Shown one piece after another: positions 13,465 through 25,314 of a stretch of 64,000 bases of DNA; positions within the stretch are counted from its first letter, which is position 1; the number at the start of each line of letters is the position of its first letter. The notes under the pieces were generated by a model. That model had not been told where the DNA came from and ran no database searches. It saw only the letters and a program-made list of their open reading frames with translations. A program made the position numbers and the translations under genes. Source of the DNA: Ptychodera flava (taxonomy: Eukaryota > Hemichordata > Enteropneusta > Ptychoderidae); assembly GCF_041260155.1 (NCBI RefSeq), contig NC_091944.1:21440377-21504376 (forward strand). The letters are read 5' to 3'.

Positions 13465-14135
13465 GGGTTATTCACAAAATACGGCCCTGTATGGACGAGG
13501 GTTCAATGAATGACGTATTTGCACAGGGGCTCATAAATGGCTATATAAGTCAATATTAGAGCGTTTTTCTTTCTTTTTCAATGTTACAAATAAACTGGCT
13601 GAGCCTGAAGAGCACAACACTTGTGTAGCTGTCTTTTGTGTAGCTTGTATTGGCATGTATAGTGCGCCCTCAATAGGGAGTGTGATCATATGTAAATGCG
13701 ACCTTTAGTTCCGTGACCTCTAGCCATTCCTACTTCCTGTCCTCGCTATGCTTACTGTACTAATTTCCCTAGTACAGTAAACACAGCGACGTCAGTAAAC
13801 ACAGCGACGTCTGTACGCATGGCCGGCCATATGGAGAGGGAAGTAGGCATGGCTAGAGGTCACGGAACTAAAGGTCGCATTTACATATGATCACACTCCC
13901 TATTGAGGGCGCACTATACATGCCAATACAAGCTACACAAAAGACAGCTACACAAGTGTTGTGCTCTTCAGGCTCAGCTAGTTTATTTGTAACATTGAAA
14001 AAGAAAGAAAAACGCTGTAATATTGACTTATATAGCCACTTATGAGCCCCTGTGGTATTTGACGAGTCGAAGGCGAGTCCAATACGTCACTCACTGAGCC
14101 CGAGTCCATACAGGGCCGTATTTTGTGTATAACCC
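13465..14135. mobile_element. Long foldback element, 671 bp, TA-type target site
   Basis: Ends are GGGTTATTCACAAAATACGG and, in reverse complement, GGGTTATACACAAAATACGG, flanked by TA on both sides. The inverted arms run almost the whole length (about 280-300 bp each), including matching segments 'gagggcgcactata' and 'cttcaggctcag'. The spacer near 13765-13815 carries a short direct repeat with 'aaacacagcgacgtc'. The right arm has a small extra piece near 14060. It is a non-autonomous foldback MITE, fairly young judging by arm identity. Confidence 0.75.
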
Positions 14136-16030
14136 TATTATTATACACCTCCCTCCATAAATCGTCCGTATAAACTAATTCTATGGTAAATTTTGAGGGA
14201 TGCGGCACGCGCGATATGAGTGGAACGCGCGCGATTGTTGAAATAAAATTGCTACAAACCCCAAACAGGCGCGTCGCGCGTCTCCCGTATTCGGGACTCC
14301 GCGTTTATTTTGGGAAAAAATGGTTCAGTGGCACAATATGGCAGTGTAGAAAAAAACAAATGTTGAACCGTCCAGTATTGCAGCTGAGAAACTTCTAGCG
14401 TTGTTGCCTTTAGTTATGGAACTATTTGTGAGTCTGGCTCGATATGTTTCTAATCTCACGGGCTTACTTAGAACTTCTAAGAAATACATAAAATTTTATT
14501 CCGCTAAAAAGAATTGGACATTGTGGTAGTTTTCCTTCACTAATTTACCCCATGTTATGTCCGTGCATTTGAAAATGATGATAACGGGAACAATGCCGAC
14601 ACGAATTAAATCCGAACAAGACTAAAAAAAATCTAGCCTAACTCTAAGATCTAATTAAAGCCATCCCTGTCTCTGGAAGAGGCACAACCTCGTGTCGTGG
14701 GACGATTTGCAGGTCGCGATGCGCAGCGCCACCATGGCACTCTCAGGGAAAGCACATTATGCGACTGCCAATCTCTTGCGGGGACGGTCATTGGAATAGT
14801 CGCCATATCAAGAGAACCTTTACATTGAATCCTGAAATAAAAAATCTTCATCGTGCAGAATGACAACTATCAACATTTAATCGCAATGTGTGAGGCAGAA
14901 ACACAAGTAAACTCGCAACACATCAAGTAAACTCAATAAATAAACAATTCGGAAGAATAAAGTGTTTATACCATATTTAAAGAATTAATGGTGTGTTATG
15001 AAACTTCCTAAGCCTACATATAAACAAATTATTCGGGAAAAAAGGTAGTTAGTCTAAATCGGCGACTTAAATATCAACATTGTGATTTTTGCACGCAGTT
15101 GCGTTATGGCTCTGTAGTTATGTCTTTCTCATTGTAGCCGACTCAAAAGGACTTCTTTTCGGAAGATGATGAGCGCTGGTCTAATTCAAAACAGGAAACC
15201 ACGTAACTTGCTAGTGGACTGACATTTCACTATTGTCACTATGTTTTAGAACAAATCCGTCAGTACTAATTGATTGTCTCATCTGCCCCCAGACGGTGTC
15301 TTCGCTACCATCAATCTCTTGACCGTGATGCTATCTCACCGTTTTCGACAAAAAATGCACTTTCAGAGATTTGAAGTAACAAATTTATCAAAAAGTTCCC
15401 GAAAAAGTTTCATTTTAAGCCGTAGCTAACACTAGAATCCCACTAATTGAATTAGAAAAACTTTTACATTTAAGTGGGTGCTAATGACACTCACTTTGAA
15501 AAAACTTCAAGTCCTCGGGCAACATTTTAACAGGTCCCCCCTTTCACTCGAGCTATTGTAATGCAAATCCACTACCTCTCCGTTGGTAAACCACTGACCC
15601 TCTGTGATTTCCGTATGAACTGCTGTCAATCATTTAGTCACAGACAAAGCACTGTCCCTATTAACTCACTCAAACAACCCAACCTTGGCTTAAGGCGTGA
15701 TAAACCATCTCCACGTGCGAATTTCCGCGGCGGCAAAAATTCAGCGACTTTTTGGAACGAAATAACAAATGTCAAAACCATCTGGTTGAAAAATTGTATG
15801 AACGCTATCACTGATGTTTAGAGGTTTAACTGTAATTCCCGAAGCATACAGGAATTTGCTGGTTTGCATACTTTTACTTTGTGCTTTGTCCTTCGTGCAG
15901 TGGCCACCGGCCGCCGACTGCAGATCCGGTAAAGCGAGGACAGCACACGTGAGTGGTAAATTAAAAATAATGTACAGTAACGGAGGAGAATTTCTGCACA
16001 TCTTCATCTGATTTTTATCAGATTGCCTTA
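14136..16030. other. Intergenic, no gene recognised
   Basis: Only short unrecognised open frames are seen. Plus-strand 15814-16011 encodes a hydrophobic leader-like peptide 'NLLVCILLLCALSFVQW', but no following exon could be linked to it. Confidence 0.4.
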
Positions 16031-16383
16031 AGGTAGTATGTGCCTCGAAAGTGAAAGACTTAAACTTTTGCTCAAACTTTCTATAAGGAATCTTTTAAGC
16101 AATGTCTTTCAAAACCAAAAATAAAAATCGGGGGTTACCGTTCAAATTGTGGAATCAGAGAAACAAACAACCCAAGGTACACCTATATCTAAAATTCAAA
16201 ATGGCCGCCATCCCTGTGTTAACTCTATGGAGAGAAATAAAATTTTCGAATTTTGAAAAACTAAGCCAGTGAAGAGTTTTCTTACACCATGAGCTTTATA
16301 ATCAACCCCCACAACTGGTAGATCAGAAAAGAATTGTAAAATTTTGACAGTCCGACTATCTGTGCCCGAGGCGCGTTCTACCT
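16031..16383. mobile_element. MITE family M1, copy 1 (353 bp, TA duplication)
   Basis: Starts AGGTAGTATGTGCCTCGA and ends, in reverse complement, AGGTAGAACGCGCCTCGG, with TA on each side. It contains the family marker 'aaaatggccgccatccc'. Diverged relatives occur near 42.5, 46.6, 51.9, 53.0 and 59.2 kb. The TA duplication suggests Tc1/mariner-type mobilisation. No coding capacity. Confidence 0.65.
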
Positions 16384-17829
16384 TAACTCTATAACAATAA
16401 TACAAACTAATGAAAGCAAAATTGTTTTTTAGCCTGAGTGATATTGAAGTAAAGTTACAGCATGCAGAATCATCATGTTGCTAACTTCAAAAAAGTACAA
16501 AGCACAGTCCCTCCAACAACTGGGACTGTGGTACAAGTAACCTCGTCATAATCACAAAGGCAGAATTTCTACCTCTATGGCATACACGTGCATATTCATA
16601 TACAATCATGGTTCCTCAATGACTGTGGTACAACCCACAAGACTTAAGAACAATGCGGCGCTTTCAGAGATGCAGGATAGCATTCCTGTGTTACTACGGG
16701 AAAACGTTAACCTACACACAGACAATGCAAGCATGTTTGATGTTTTCAGGCTCACTTGATGACCTATTTATGCAAACAAGAAGCCATTGGCCTACCTGGA
16801 GTCGGTGTGCGTGAATTGAAACGTTCCGTACACGTCTACGTCACACAGTCCCTATAGCTGTCCGTGTATGCTTGTATCGTTTGAGTCCGTTTATTACACT
16901 TTGACTATCATGCAAGGAAAACAATCATTGGCAAACAGTTAAAAAGGACAACGTACCAGACTGCATATGGTTTGCGAAATATAATTTATACCTGAACGAA
17001 TCTCTTACACACTGTGATTCGATAAATGACTGGCATCGATCATCATCTACTACGAAACTTTCATTCATTGCTTAAAGCACAGTTTGAGAATATTGCTCGG
17101 TAAGTTACCTGCGTAATTAATCGATTTTTTCCCTGCATATTGTATCCTCATTCGTTCTACATCGCGTATAAACTGAAATATACCATAGACGGCCTAAATA
17201 ATATCCTTTGCAGCAAAGTAGAGGTCAATCCTAGGAGTCAATTTCCTCAAAAAAGGTGACATAACTTGCGTGGTTCTCACGATTTATTTTGGCAATAATC
17301 TGGTCAAAACGAAAACATGAATGAGCAAAGTCAAACGTCAACTTCAAGTGCTTGCACGTGTCCAACTACCAACCGTGGATGATACATTTTCCCTCTTGCA
17401 TGCTCGTATATCAATTATCAGATTACGGTAAACTCTACCATTAATTAAATTAAAATTGAAATTCTAAGGGAGGAATTAGAGCCTTCAAACTGGATACTGG
17501 CCTTATTTCTTAAACCAATATTACTAAAGATAAATTAATGATTTACGTCATCACTGGGACCCTAGCAACAAATTTAAAATGTGTTAACTCATGCAAATTT
17601 TAACACCGTGAGGTGTGATATGCAAACAGCTTATACTTGAAACAATAAACCCCAAGCGAGTTCCTATTCAAATGCAAAATCTAACAGTCTTTTCATATGG
17701 TAAATTTTAAGTGTTATAAATGCTAGTCCTTGTTCAATGTCAGTCACATTCACTCTTTGGAGTTGGTACACTTGTCACCAAACGTTTTTTTATCGCAGCG
17801 ACAAAATATCGGATACTTGACCAGCCACC
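16384..17829. other. Upstream region of the plus-strand RING gene
   Basis: No coding exon is recognised. An acceptor-like site 'tttttttatcgcag' ends at about 17798, 31 bases before the RING start codon, so a 5' UTR intron and an upstream promoter are likely here but not locatable by eye. Confidence 0.4.
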
Positions 17830-18588
17830 ATGAAGATCGACAGCTACGTAAATTTCATAACACGGGCACTCGATTACGATGAGGGGAAAATCGACAACTG
17901 CGCTGCAGCATCGCAGAAAACGGAGCGTGGCGAAGGGGCGAACTTTGACCGCGCAGTCGTCGTGACTCCCCCGTGGCAAGGAAAGGCGACCGTCGCAGTC
18001 ACCTCTATCCTCATATTAGACTTGCTTCTGTACTTCGCCTTGCCGATCTGTGTCGCCGAATCTCATTTGTCGGCACTGCTCTACGCGTGCGTGTCTATTC
18101 TCGTCACGTCAGTAACCGTCGTTGGAACTGCTCACTACAGGCTTCGAAAGCAGAAGGAAAAAGAAAGAGACCGCCTCGACCAAATGAGCATAACTGTCGT
18201 CATGGAAATAGTGCAACGTGAAGCCCTGGAGAGTGAAAACACCAGTCTACTGGACTTTGTTGGAGATTTGCAGGAAGATAAACTTTATCTTGAAAAGGAA
18301 AATACTAACTTGTGGAGGGAGATTTCAACTCTTCAGAGCAAAGTTGACTCTTTGGAATCCTGTTTGCAGAGAATAACAGACTCTGATTCTTCAGATGAGA
18401 GCGATGATGAAGAAGACGAGAAGGTGATGGATTGTAATCGTTGCATCATTTGTATGGAACGAGAGAGAAACATTGTCACGGCGCCATGCCGTCATCTCTG
18501 TCTGTGTTCTCACTGTGTGCGAAGAGTGAAACATTGTCCGCTGTGCAGGAAGAAGATAAAGAAACCGGTCAGGGTTTTCAGCGAATAG
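17830..18588 (+). CDS. Two-TM, coiled-coil RING-finger protein (paralogue B), E3 ligase-like
   Basis: A single open coding exon of 252 aa with a near-perfect Kozak start (GCCACCATGA). Seen: two hydrophobic segments (about 53-71 and 80-101), a Glu/Lys-rich coiled coil (about 103-182), a Ser/Asp/Glu run (about 184-198) and a C3HC4 RING (C205, C208, C220, H222, C226, C229, C236, C239). The block 'CIICMERERN' and the 'APCRHLCLCS' region match paralogue A almost exactly, as does 'LWRE' in the coiled coil. The two genes point away from each other, 6.6 kb apart, and arose by inverted duplication. Role by family: membrane-anchored ubiquitin ligase; substrate unknown. A duplicated motif 'cctcaacggacttac' lies in the 3' UTR and a poly(A) signal follows at 18863. 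Confidence 0.9.
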   Translation: MKIDSYVNFITRALDYDEGKIDNCAAASQKTERGEGANFDRAVVVTPPWQGKATVAVTSILILDLLLYFALPICVAESHLSALLYACVSILVTSVTVVGTAHYRLRKQKEKERDRLDQMSITVVMEIVQREALESENTSLLDFVGDLQEDKLYLEKENTNLWREISTLQSKVDSLESCLQRITDSDSSDESDDEEDEKVMDCNRCIICMERERNIVTAPCRHLCLCSHCVRRVKHCPLCRKKIKKPVRVFSE

Positions 18589-18862
18589 ACTTCAGCGAAA
18601 GCAAAGCAGTGACAATTCATAATTTCGAGCAGTACAAAAGCGCTTCGAGTTCAGCGCTTGGAAGGCTGCCCTCAACGGACTTACTTAGAGACTTTGACCA
18701 AACGGTGCTGGACAGCAAAGTGTGAGTTCAGCAGTTGTATGCACGTGTATAGACTACCCTCAACGGACTTACCCGAAAGTAGTCATATTTATCTTGTGTT
18801 TATGAAGCCCTTCTTTTTAATTTCCATTACTGTACATATATTTATACAATTCCTATTTTCTT

Positions 18863-18868
18863 AATAAA
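18863..18868 (+). promoter_or_regulatory. Poly(A) signal AATAAA for the plus-strand RING gene
   Basis: An exact AATAAA lies 275 bases after the stop codon of the RING gene, on its strand, with no other candidate nearer. Confidence 0.6.
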
Positions 18869-19722
18869 TACAATCATTAACTGTAAAATCAGTGGTGCAT
18901 ATCGGCTTTACTTTATGAGACAGTATTTATAATCACAGTCCCTTCACCCATGCCATATATCTGTCTATTCCCTCGATCTGTTTGTCTGTCTCTGTCTCTC
19001 TTTCCCCTCTCTCTCTAATGTCCACATTTATTCACCTGCTTTTTGCTGTCAGACTTGTTTATTGAGGTCACAGACTTATGGACCAGTTTCTGATATCGGC
19101 GGCGAAAAATATAACAGACCGGATTTTTCTTCGAGCCATAACGTCCGGGAGTGTTGTTATGGTGACACACATGATGTGGTTTTTCCTCTGCGTCAATTAA
19201 TGTTAATTAATGTCAAGCGACTTTAGCCTGTTTAAGCTTGAACGCCAATGGTATCGCACTGTGCTTGGTAAATTGGCGTGTAATTAACCACTGACGGCTT
19301 TATTCTACAATGTCAGGCAGTCAATCCATTATTCGCTCAAAACTAACGTTTCCGCAAGAAGCAGGCTTCGCCAAAATCCAATTTACCTTCCCAGACTCAT
19401 TTAAAGCGTCTTGGAAGAGCCATTCATGTTGACCGTGACGACCATTTGATCCATACTGCCGTCTGTTCAGAAACATAAATTATCGTATTCTTCATTCCTG
19501 CCAACCTCTACCATGAGAACGAATTTGAAAAGTAACAAAAGCAGACAAAAACATGAGGAAAGTAAAGTTAAAATTGGATGAGGATTATATATCGGTTTGC
19601 TGTGTCTGACCAGACTCGTGTGACAAGGTAAGACTCGCCGTAGAGTCTAGGACAGGTTGTATGGCATCGTTGGCTCACTTCAATTCATAAAGATCGCAAA
19701 TTTTAATTTTGCCATAGACTTA
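18869..19722. other. Intergenic, no gene recognised
   Basis: AT-rich DNA with a short pyrimidine-rich tract near 18980-19015. No open frame or element ends recognised. Confidence 0.5.
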
Positions 19723-20052
19723 AAGGGACAAAGTCGCCCATTTTTTCATGAATTTTGTTTGGTACGAGATACTACTGATATTGTTTGACATATTGAAAGA
19801 TACTGATTGAATGGATCCCCATGCATACTTCATATTCGACCCAGATTTTAGAGAAATCAAATGAAAACATGGCGAAAATTAATTAATGGTCATGACCATT
19901 AATTCATTTTCGCCATGGTTTCATATATCGTGTCTAAAACCGGGGTGGATGCATGGTCATCCATTCATTCAGTATCTTTCAACATGTCAAACAATATAAG
20001 TGGTATCTCGTATCAAACAAAATTCATGAAAAAATGGGCGACTTTGTCCCTT
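19723..20052. mobile_element. Palindromic MITE family M2, copy 1 (330 bp)
   Basis: Nearly the whole element is one inverted repeat: it begins AAGGGACAAAGTCGCCCA and ends in the reverse complement, with the centre at 'taatggtcatgaccatta'. It is flanked by TA. A second copy lies at 37955-38279. No coding capacity; the TA flank suggests a mariner-type source. Because the ends read TTAAAGGGAC/GTCCCTTTAA, a TTAA duplication cannot be excluded from this copy alone, but copy 2 supports TA. Confidence 0.8.
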
Positions 20053-21153
20053 TAACGTAGGAATGGCGGCTATTTCGAATCAATGTGGTGATTGAGCGAT
20101 TTGTCTCTGCAACCAATATTTGCACGTGACCTCCGATTTTTTATTCCTGGTTTTAAAAGAGAATTGATCTACCAGTTTCGACGCACAAAAGTAAACAACC
20201 ATAACTCATCGCCGATCTCAAAACGATCAATAAAAAGTTCGACATTCAACTTTAATCTATTTCATCATAAGTATTTTTCAACTGTTAATTCGTTTGAAAT
20301 TATCACTTATCTTCAATAATCTTCAATTATCAGATCCCATTTTAGAATAACTGACAGGCAGAAAACTTTATGTGGATAGGAAATGTAGGCGCGACAAATT
20401 AATCGACAGACGATCAACATTTACCTATTCAGGGTGAAACGAAATGAGTATTTGATCCAATTTACGAAAATTGCATTGATACAATAATTAGCGAAACAGC
20501 AGGCGAGCGTACGTGGCGCCAACAGGTGTCAACGCCCAAATTGGTTTTTAGAAAGACGTTTGCTTGCCAGGGTTAAAAAAAAAACAAAACTGGAGGTGCG
20601 ATCACTGCGAGGGTCCATGGCAAAATATAATTTGTATGATGAAGTAAAACTGTAATTGCATTACTAATTGAATTTAGCGCTTGAAAATGATCAACGACTT
20701 AACCAATATCCCTTAATTATTATTGTCGTCAACCCTGGCTGTTCAAATAGCGTTCGCGTTCATTACATTAATGATTTAAAATTTCTGCTGCGTCTGACAA
20801 TTGAAAGGTCATTTTTAATAAGGTCGTGTATAAATGAGAAAATTGTATCACACAAAAAACTCCACACAAGGTTCTTGGATTCCAGTCAAATATTAGAATA
20901 ATGTCCATGAGTTCTCGCTGAAGCATTGACAAGCCTCGTGCAAAATTCGACGAAAGTTGCAGTTAATGAAATATTTTGATATCCTAGTCGGTGACGCAGA
21001 AAACTGTGTTCAGTACAAGTCAGAAACATAGTGTCCGATAAATCCTAACTTGATTACGTTTAAGCGGTTCAAAAGTCTTATTTGGTTGTTTATCGATTAA
21101 TATATTTTCTGCCCATCTTGTATCCGTGTCTCTGTCAGTCTTTCTATCTGCCT

Positions 21154-21155
<2 letters not shown>
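20053..21155. other. Intergenic, no gene recognised
   Basis: Only short AT-rich open frames without motifs are present on either strand. Confidence 0.5.

Positions 21156-21246
<91 letters not shown>
21156..21246. repeat. (CT)n microsatellite
   Basis: About 90 bases of CT repeats with one CCCTCCC interruption, downstream of the 3' end of GH9-1. Confidence 0.95.
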
Positions 21247-21251
<5 letters not shown>

Positions 21252-21467
21252 GATGACTATCTTTTAAATTTCGTTTGTCTATCCAGCTAACACAAAACGC
21301 ATTATTTAAATAATTCTCTATAAGTCGCGACATTTTCAATTTCTAACTACCCAAAAATTTCACGACTGACTCTGGTGCGTACATATCGACACGTGAGAGC
21401 AATAGTTACGTAACGGAATGAAAGACAGTGAAAACGTACACACCGTGAAGTTAGGCAGAGTTTGCTT

Positions 21468-21473
21468 TTTATT
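21468..21473 (-). promoter_or_regulatory. Probable poly(A) signal of GH9-1
   Basis: TTTATT on the plus strand gives AATAAA on the minus strand, about 350 bases beyond the likely stop codon of GH9-1. Confidence 0.45.
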
Positions 21474-21819
21474 CTATTAACATCATAAAATAATCAAGTA
21501 CTTTACACAGATTCATAATCATATTGATATTAGTTACTTGATAAGTACTCGTTGATCGAACATATGTGAACCGCCTCCTCTTCTGACGAGCATACTGATC
21601 GGTAACAAAAGACGTTGCCAAAAAAACCGAGACGACATATGCACAATTCATCATCTTTGGGCGTCGTCGAGGAAGCATCCTTCGATTAATTTTCATCAAA
21701 TCGGCTCTGGTTCATCTTCACGGAGCTGACCAATCAGGGCTAGATGTCGTATGCCTGGGAATTCAACCAAACATTGTGATTGGTCAATGCGACACTGAAT
21801 ATCTGAATATGAATCATAA

Positions 21820-21854
21820 TCAGTTTTGACTGGTACCGTCAAGTTGGTTGAAAC
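21820..21854 (-). CDS. GH9-1 exon 10, tentative (35 bp)
   Basis: After acceptor 'tttccacacacag' the phase-correct reading is [11 protein letters not shown]-stop, exactly 35 bp like GH9-2 exon 10, though the residues are not similar. A rival acceptor at 21741-21740 would give 'ALIGQLREDEPEPI'-stop, which looks more like a GH9 tail but has a poor pyrimidine tract. A transcript is needed to decide. Confidence 0.4.
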
Positions 21855-24005
21855 CTGTGTGTGGAAATTTAAAATTTCTCCCAGGCACGTTTACTATACC
21901 CCAGTAACCGTTTCCCGACTTACCATGTTTTTCTTTTATTTCAGAGCATTCGATCAGCGTGTCAAAGTAACTATACATTATAATCGTTGACTGGACATTT
22001 CAACTTACCGGCCACGGCCGACTGGAAGCCAGCGTTGTAATCGCATGCTACGCTGTTCTGGGCGAAGTTGTTTCGCGAGTCTTCAAAACTATCGTCCTTG
22101 TCAGGGCCTCCGACCAGCGCCCCGTACAAGGTATGATGGTTCGGTCCCTCCCATCTGAAGTCCCGGAATCTAGTGCAGGGCAGCTTGAGATCAGGACAGG
22201 AACTGTTTCAATGAATTGAAATAAAGTGCGAATTAGTGATACAGAATTTGTTGTTAGGATTCAAAATGTAATATCTTAGTTAGATGTCACACATCAAATA
22301 CACTTACACACTTTCCTATTCAGCAAAACATTGATATTGATGATATCGACACAGGTTTTATAATCACTGTAATTTCAAATCGTGAAGTGCCCCGTACAAG
22401 GTGTGGTTACTTGGTCGCGTGTAAAATTTCTCTTGCACAGAAGCAAAGTCCAAGTCATGTAATCCATACATTAAATAGACTTCAGTTTTCCATGTTCAAC
22501 AACTGTGATATGATTTGTGAACGGTCATGGCTGTAACGTAAACCAAAATTAACTTTTGAGAATATTTTTACTATTTTCTGTTCTAGAATTATTCTTTTCA
22601 CGAAAGTGCGCTGAAATTTAAATATTAGCCTTGCAATCACAGCACATGGTGTACGATTTCCAATTTTCTTGTTGACAAAAGAATTCTAGGTCCGGACTAG
22701 AATTCAGTTGTCAACAAAAGCACATGACATTGTACACATACCGGCTGTTGACAAGCTGGCAACTTGACATTTCGACACATTTTTGTGAGTTGAACATTAT
22801 TGTACAGAGTTGCCGGAACGTCGATATCGCATATACCTCGAAAGTTACGGACAGTCAAGTTTTAAATTGCGAACGAATAGTTTGTTATACCTGGCTCTGT
22901 GCTGAGGCCTCGTCGGTGGGTCCAGGCCGTAACCTACCACGTAACTGCGACCAGAATCTCCCAGCATGTAGTGTATTTGATTAACGGCGAAGTCACGATA
23001 AGCCTCAGTCTCGATGCCGAGATCGGCGGCTACAAGAGCCAAGAAGGCAGCGGCAGCTGTTGTGAAGACAAGAAGATAAAAGAGGTGTTTAATAAGACTA
23101 GCGACAATGTAGAATAAAGACATCGATTCCACGATGACTAAACTATAACCTGAAACTCCAGCGCTGTCATACGGCACACTGTGCACATGCACTGTACTTA
23201 TAATTAATAAAAGGATCGGAAGTATTTTTTTCATTATTTTTTATCACTATTTTTTTATTTTAATATCACCAACCATAATTTCTTGTTGTACTCCCCAAAA
23301 CATGTACAGATACAAAGTGTGTACAGCTCGTCAACTCAACCTGTACATGTGTAATTTAGACTGTGTTGAAACTGTTGACAAGTGAATTCTGGTCCTCATT
23401 ATAATAGCAGTGCATTTAACATATAAAGACTCTGTGTCGACAAAGTAAGTTGGTCTTTCAATATGCTTTGGGGATTAGAACAATAAATTGCCATTGACAT
23501 ACACAAAACAAAATGGTGAAAAAAATTATCAGATGTTACAGTTACTAGCCTTTTAAAACACCCCAAATACCCAAAACGATAATCGGCTATGCGGATATTC
23601 CTTTTTAGTATACTAGAGTCAGTTTCTGATCAGGATGCACTTTAAGATATTCACAGGGATTCATTTGCAAAGCAAATTCGAGACTAACTCGTATAAACGC
23701 CTCTAAGTGTTATTCGGGTGCGATTCTCACCTGAATATCTTAAAGGCCCTACTCTGGATCTCCATGCTAGTCCCCTCGGGGTATACCTCACTTGTCCCCC
23801 TGGCAACCAGGCTGACATGAATCTGGTGAAGTGGTCTTTATAGTCTTCCTCACCGGTCAAAGCGTACATCAACAACTAAATGAAATTGAGAATTTTTCAC
23901 AGAGGGTTTATGTCAGTGTATGGATGGAAGACAGACACACATACATACATACATACATACATACATACATACATACATACATACATACATACATACATAC
24001 ATACA

Positions 24006-24038
<33 letters not shown>

Positions 24039-24097
24039 TTATATATAATATATAATATATATATATATATCTTCTAATATAAATATATATATATATC

Positions 24098-24176
<79 letters not shown>

Positions 24177-25259
24177 TCTATAGAGAACACGTGGGCAAGT
24201 TCATGTATTGTTTTGAAATCGGTCGGCATATTTATGAAACCTGTAATGGATTACGACGGAAGACGCGATTGTTTCTTTGGTATTAATATTTTCTAGATAG
24301 GAATTATTTCGTTTATTTAAAAATCTCTCAGGGTTTCACAGGAACTACGAGTTTCCGCCAGTGAAAGTTTATTTTTTCATAATTGCCGGTATTTTACAAA
24401 AAATAGTTCTTCGAAATGTTATCTGTTTCTAACACCCATTCTTTCTGGTCTATTTCTATATTTATTTGCGATTTGTCTTTAGATATGGTATTCTATGCTT
24501 TTAGTTGTGATGCGCAAAAATCGTAATATAAATACTTGATGAATCAAAAACTTAGGGTAAGTCACAGGATTTTATAGGAACTGTAATTTCCACCAGAAGC
24601 GTTTAGGTCTAACCTGCAATCCTGGTCTTTTGTCGTTCCAACCAAACGCTGGTGCCCGAGACTTGCAATTGTATTCCTCGTAGTATTTTTCGGCATCGAC
24701 TAGATATTTAGTATCGTTCGTGACCCGATACAACCAGGCTGCTGCCCAAGCGAGCTCGTCTCCAAAGCCCGTTGACCTAGGAGTTGAATTCAAATTTATA
24801 TAGTACATGTATGTATGCGTCAAGAATTACATGTAGTACAGCACACCTATGAAATTTTCAAAAAGCAAAGGAATTTTTATACGGGTAACCAGGTGTTGCT
24901 TATGAAAATACTGACTTTGTAAAAACAAATGGGAGATACTCACGCGTAGGACCCTGTATCTGGATATTTGCCCTGGAATTTTGTGGCAAATCGGTACAAG
25001 TCCTTGGCTTCATCCAAACATGTGGTGGCGTAGTCGGGGTCTGTGATGGCAATAAAGGTATTGTGTGAATGATGACCATGGACGAGAAAGTCAAAATTAT
25101 TGTGGCATGCCAATGTTTGTCTGTGATGTGTGTCATATTCCTTCTTGTCAAGGTTTGTAAGAAAGGACGTTTCAAAAAAATGAATAACATTTCACATTTC
25201 TTGATTGCCTAATGGTATGGCATTCTTGCCTAGATGAGTGGTGGTTTGACAGAATAGGA

Positions 25260-25314
<55 letters not shown>

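Noticed and set aside
21695-21739. Alternative GH9-1 last exon 'ALIGQLREDEPEPI'
   Set aside because: Attractive peptide, but the acceptor has a poor pyrimidine tract and the 35-bp alternative matches GH9-2 length exactly; kept only as a rival.
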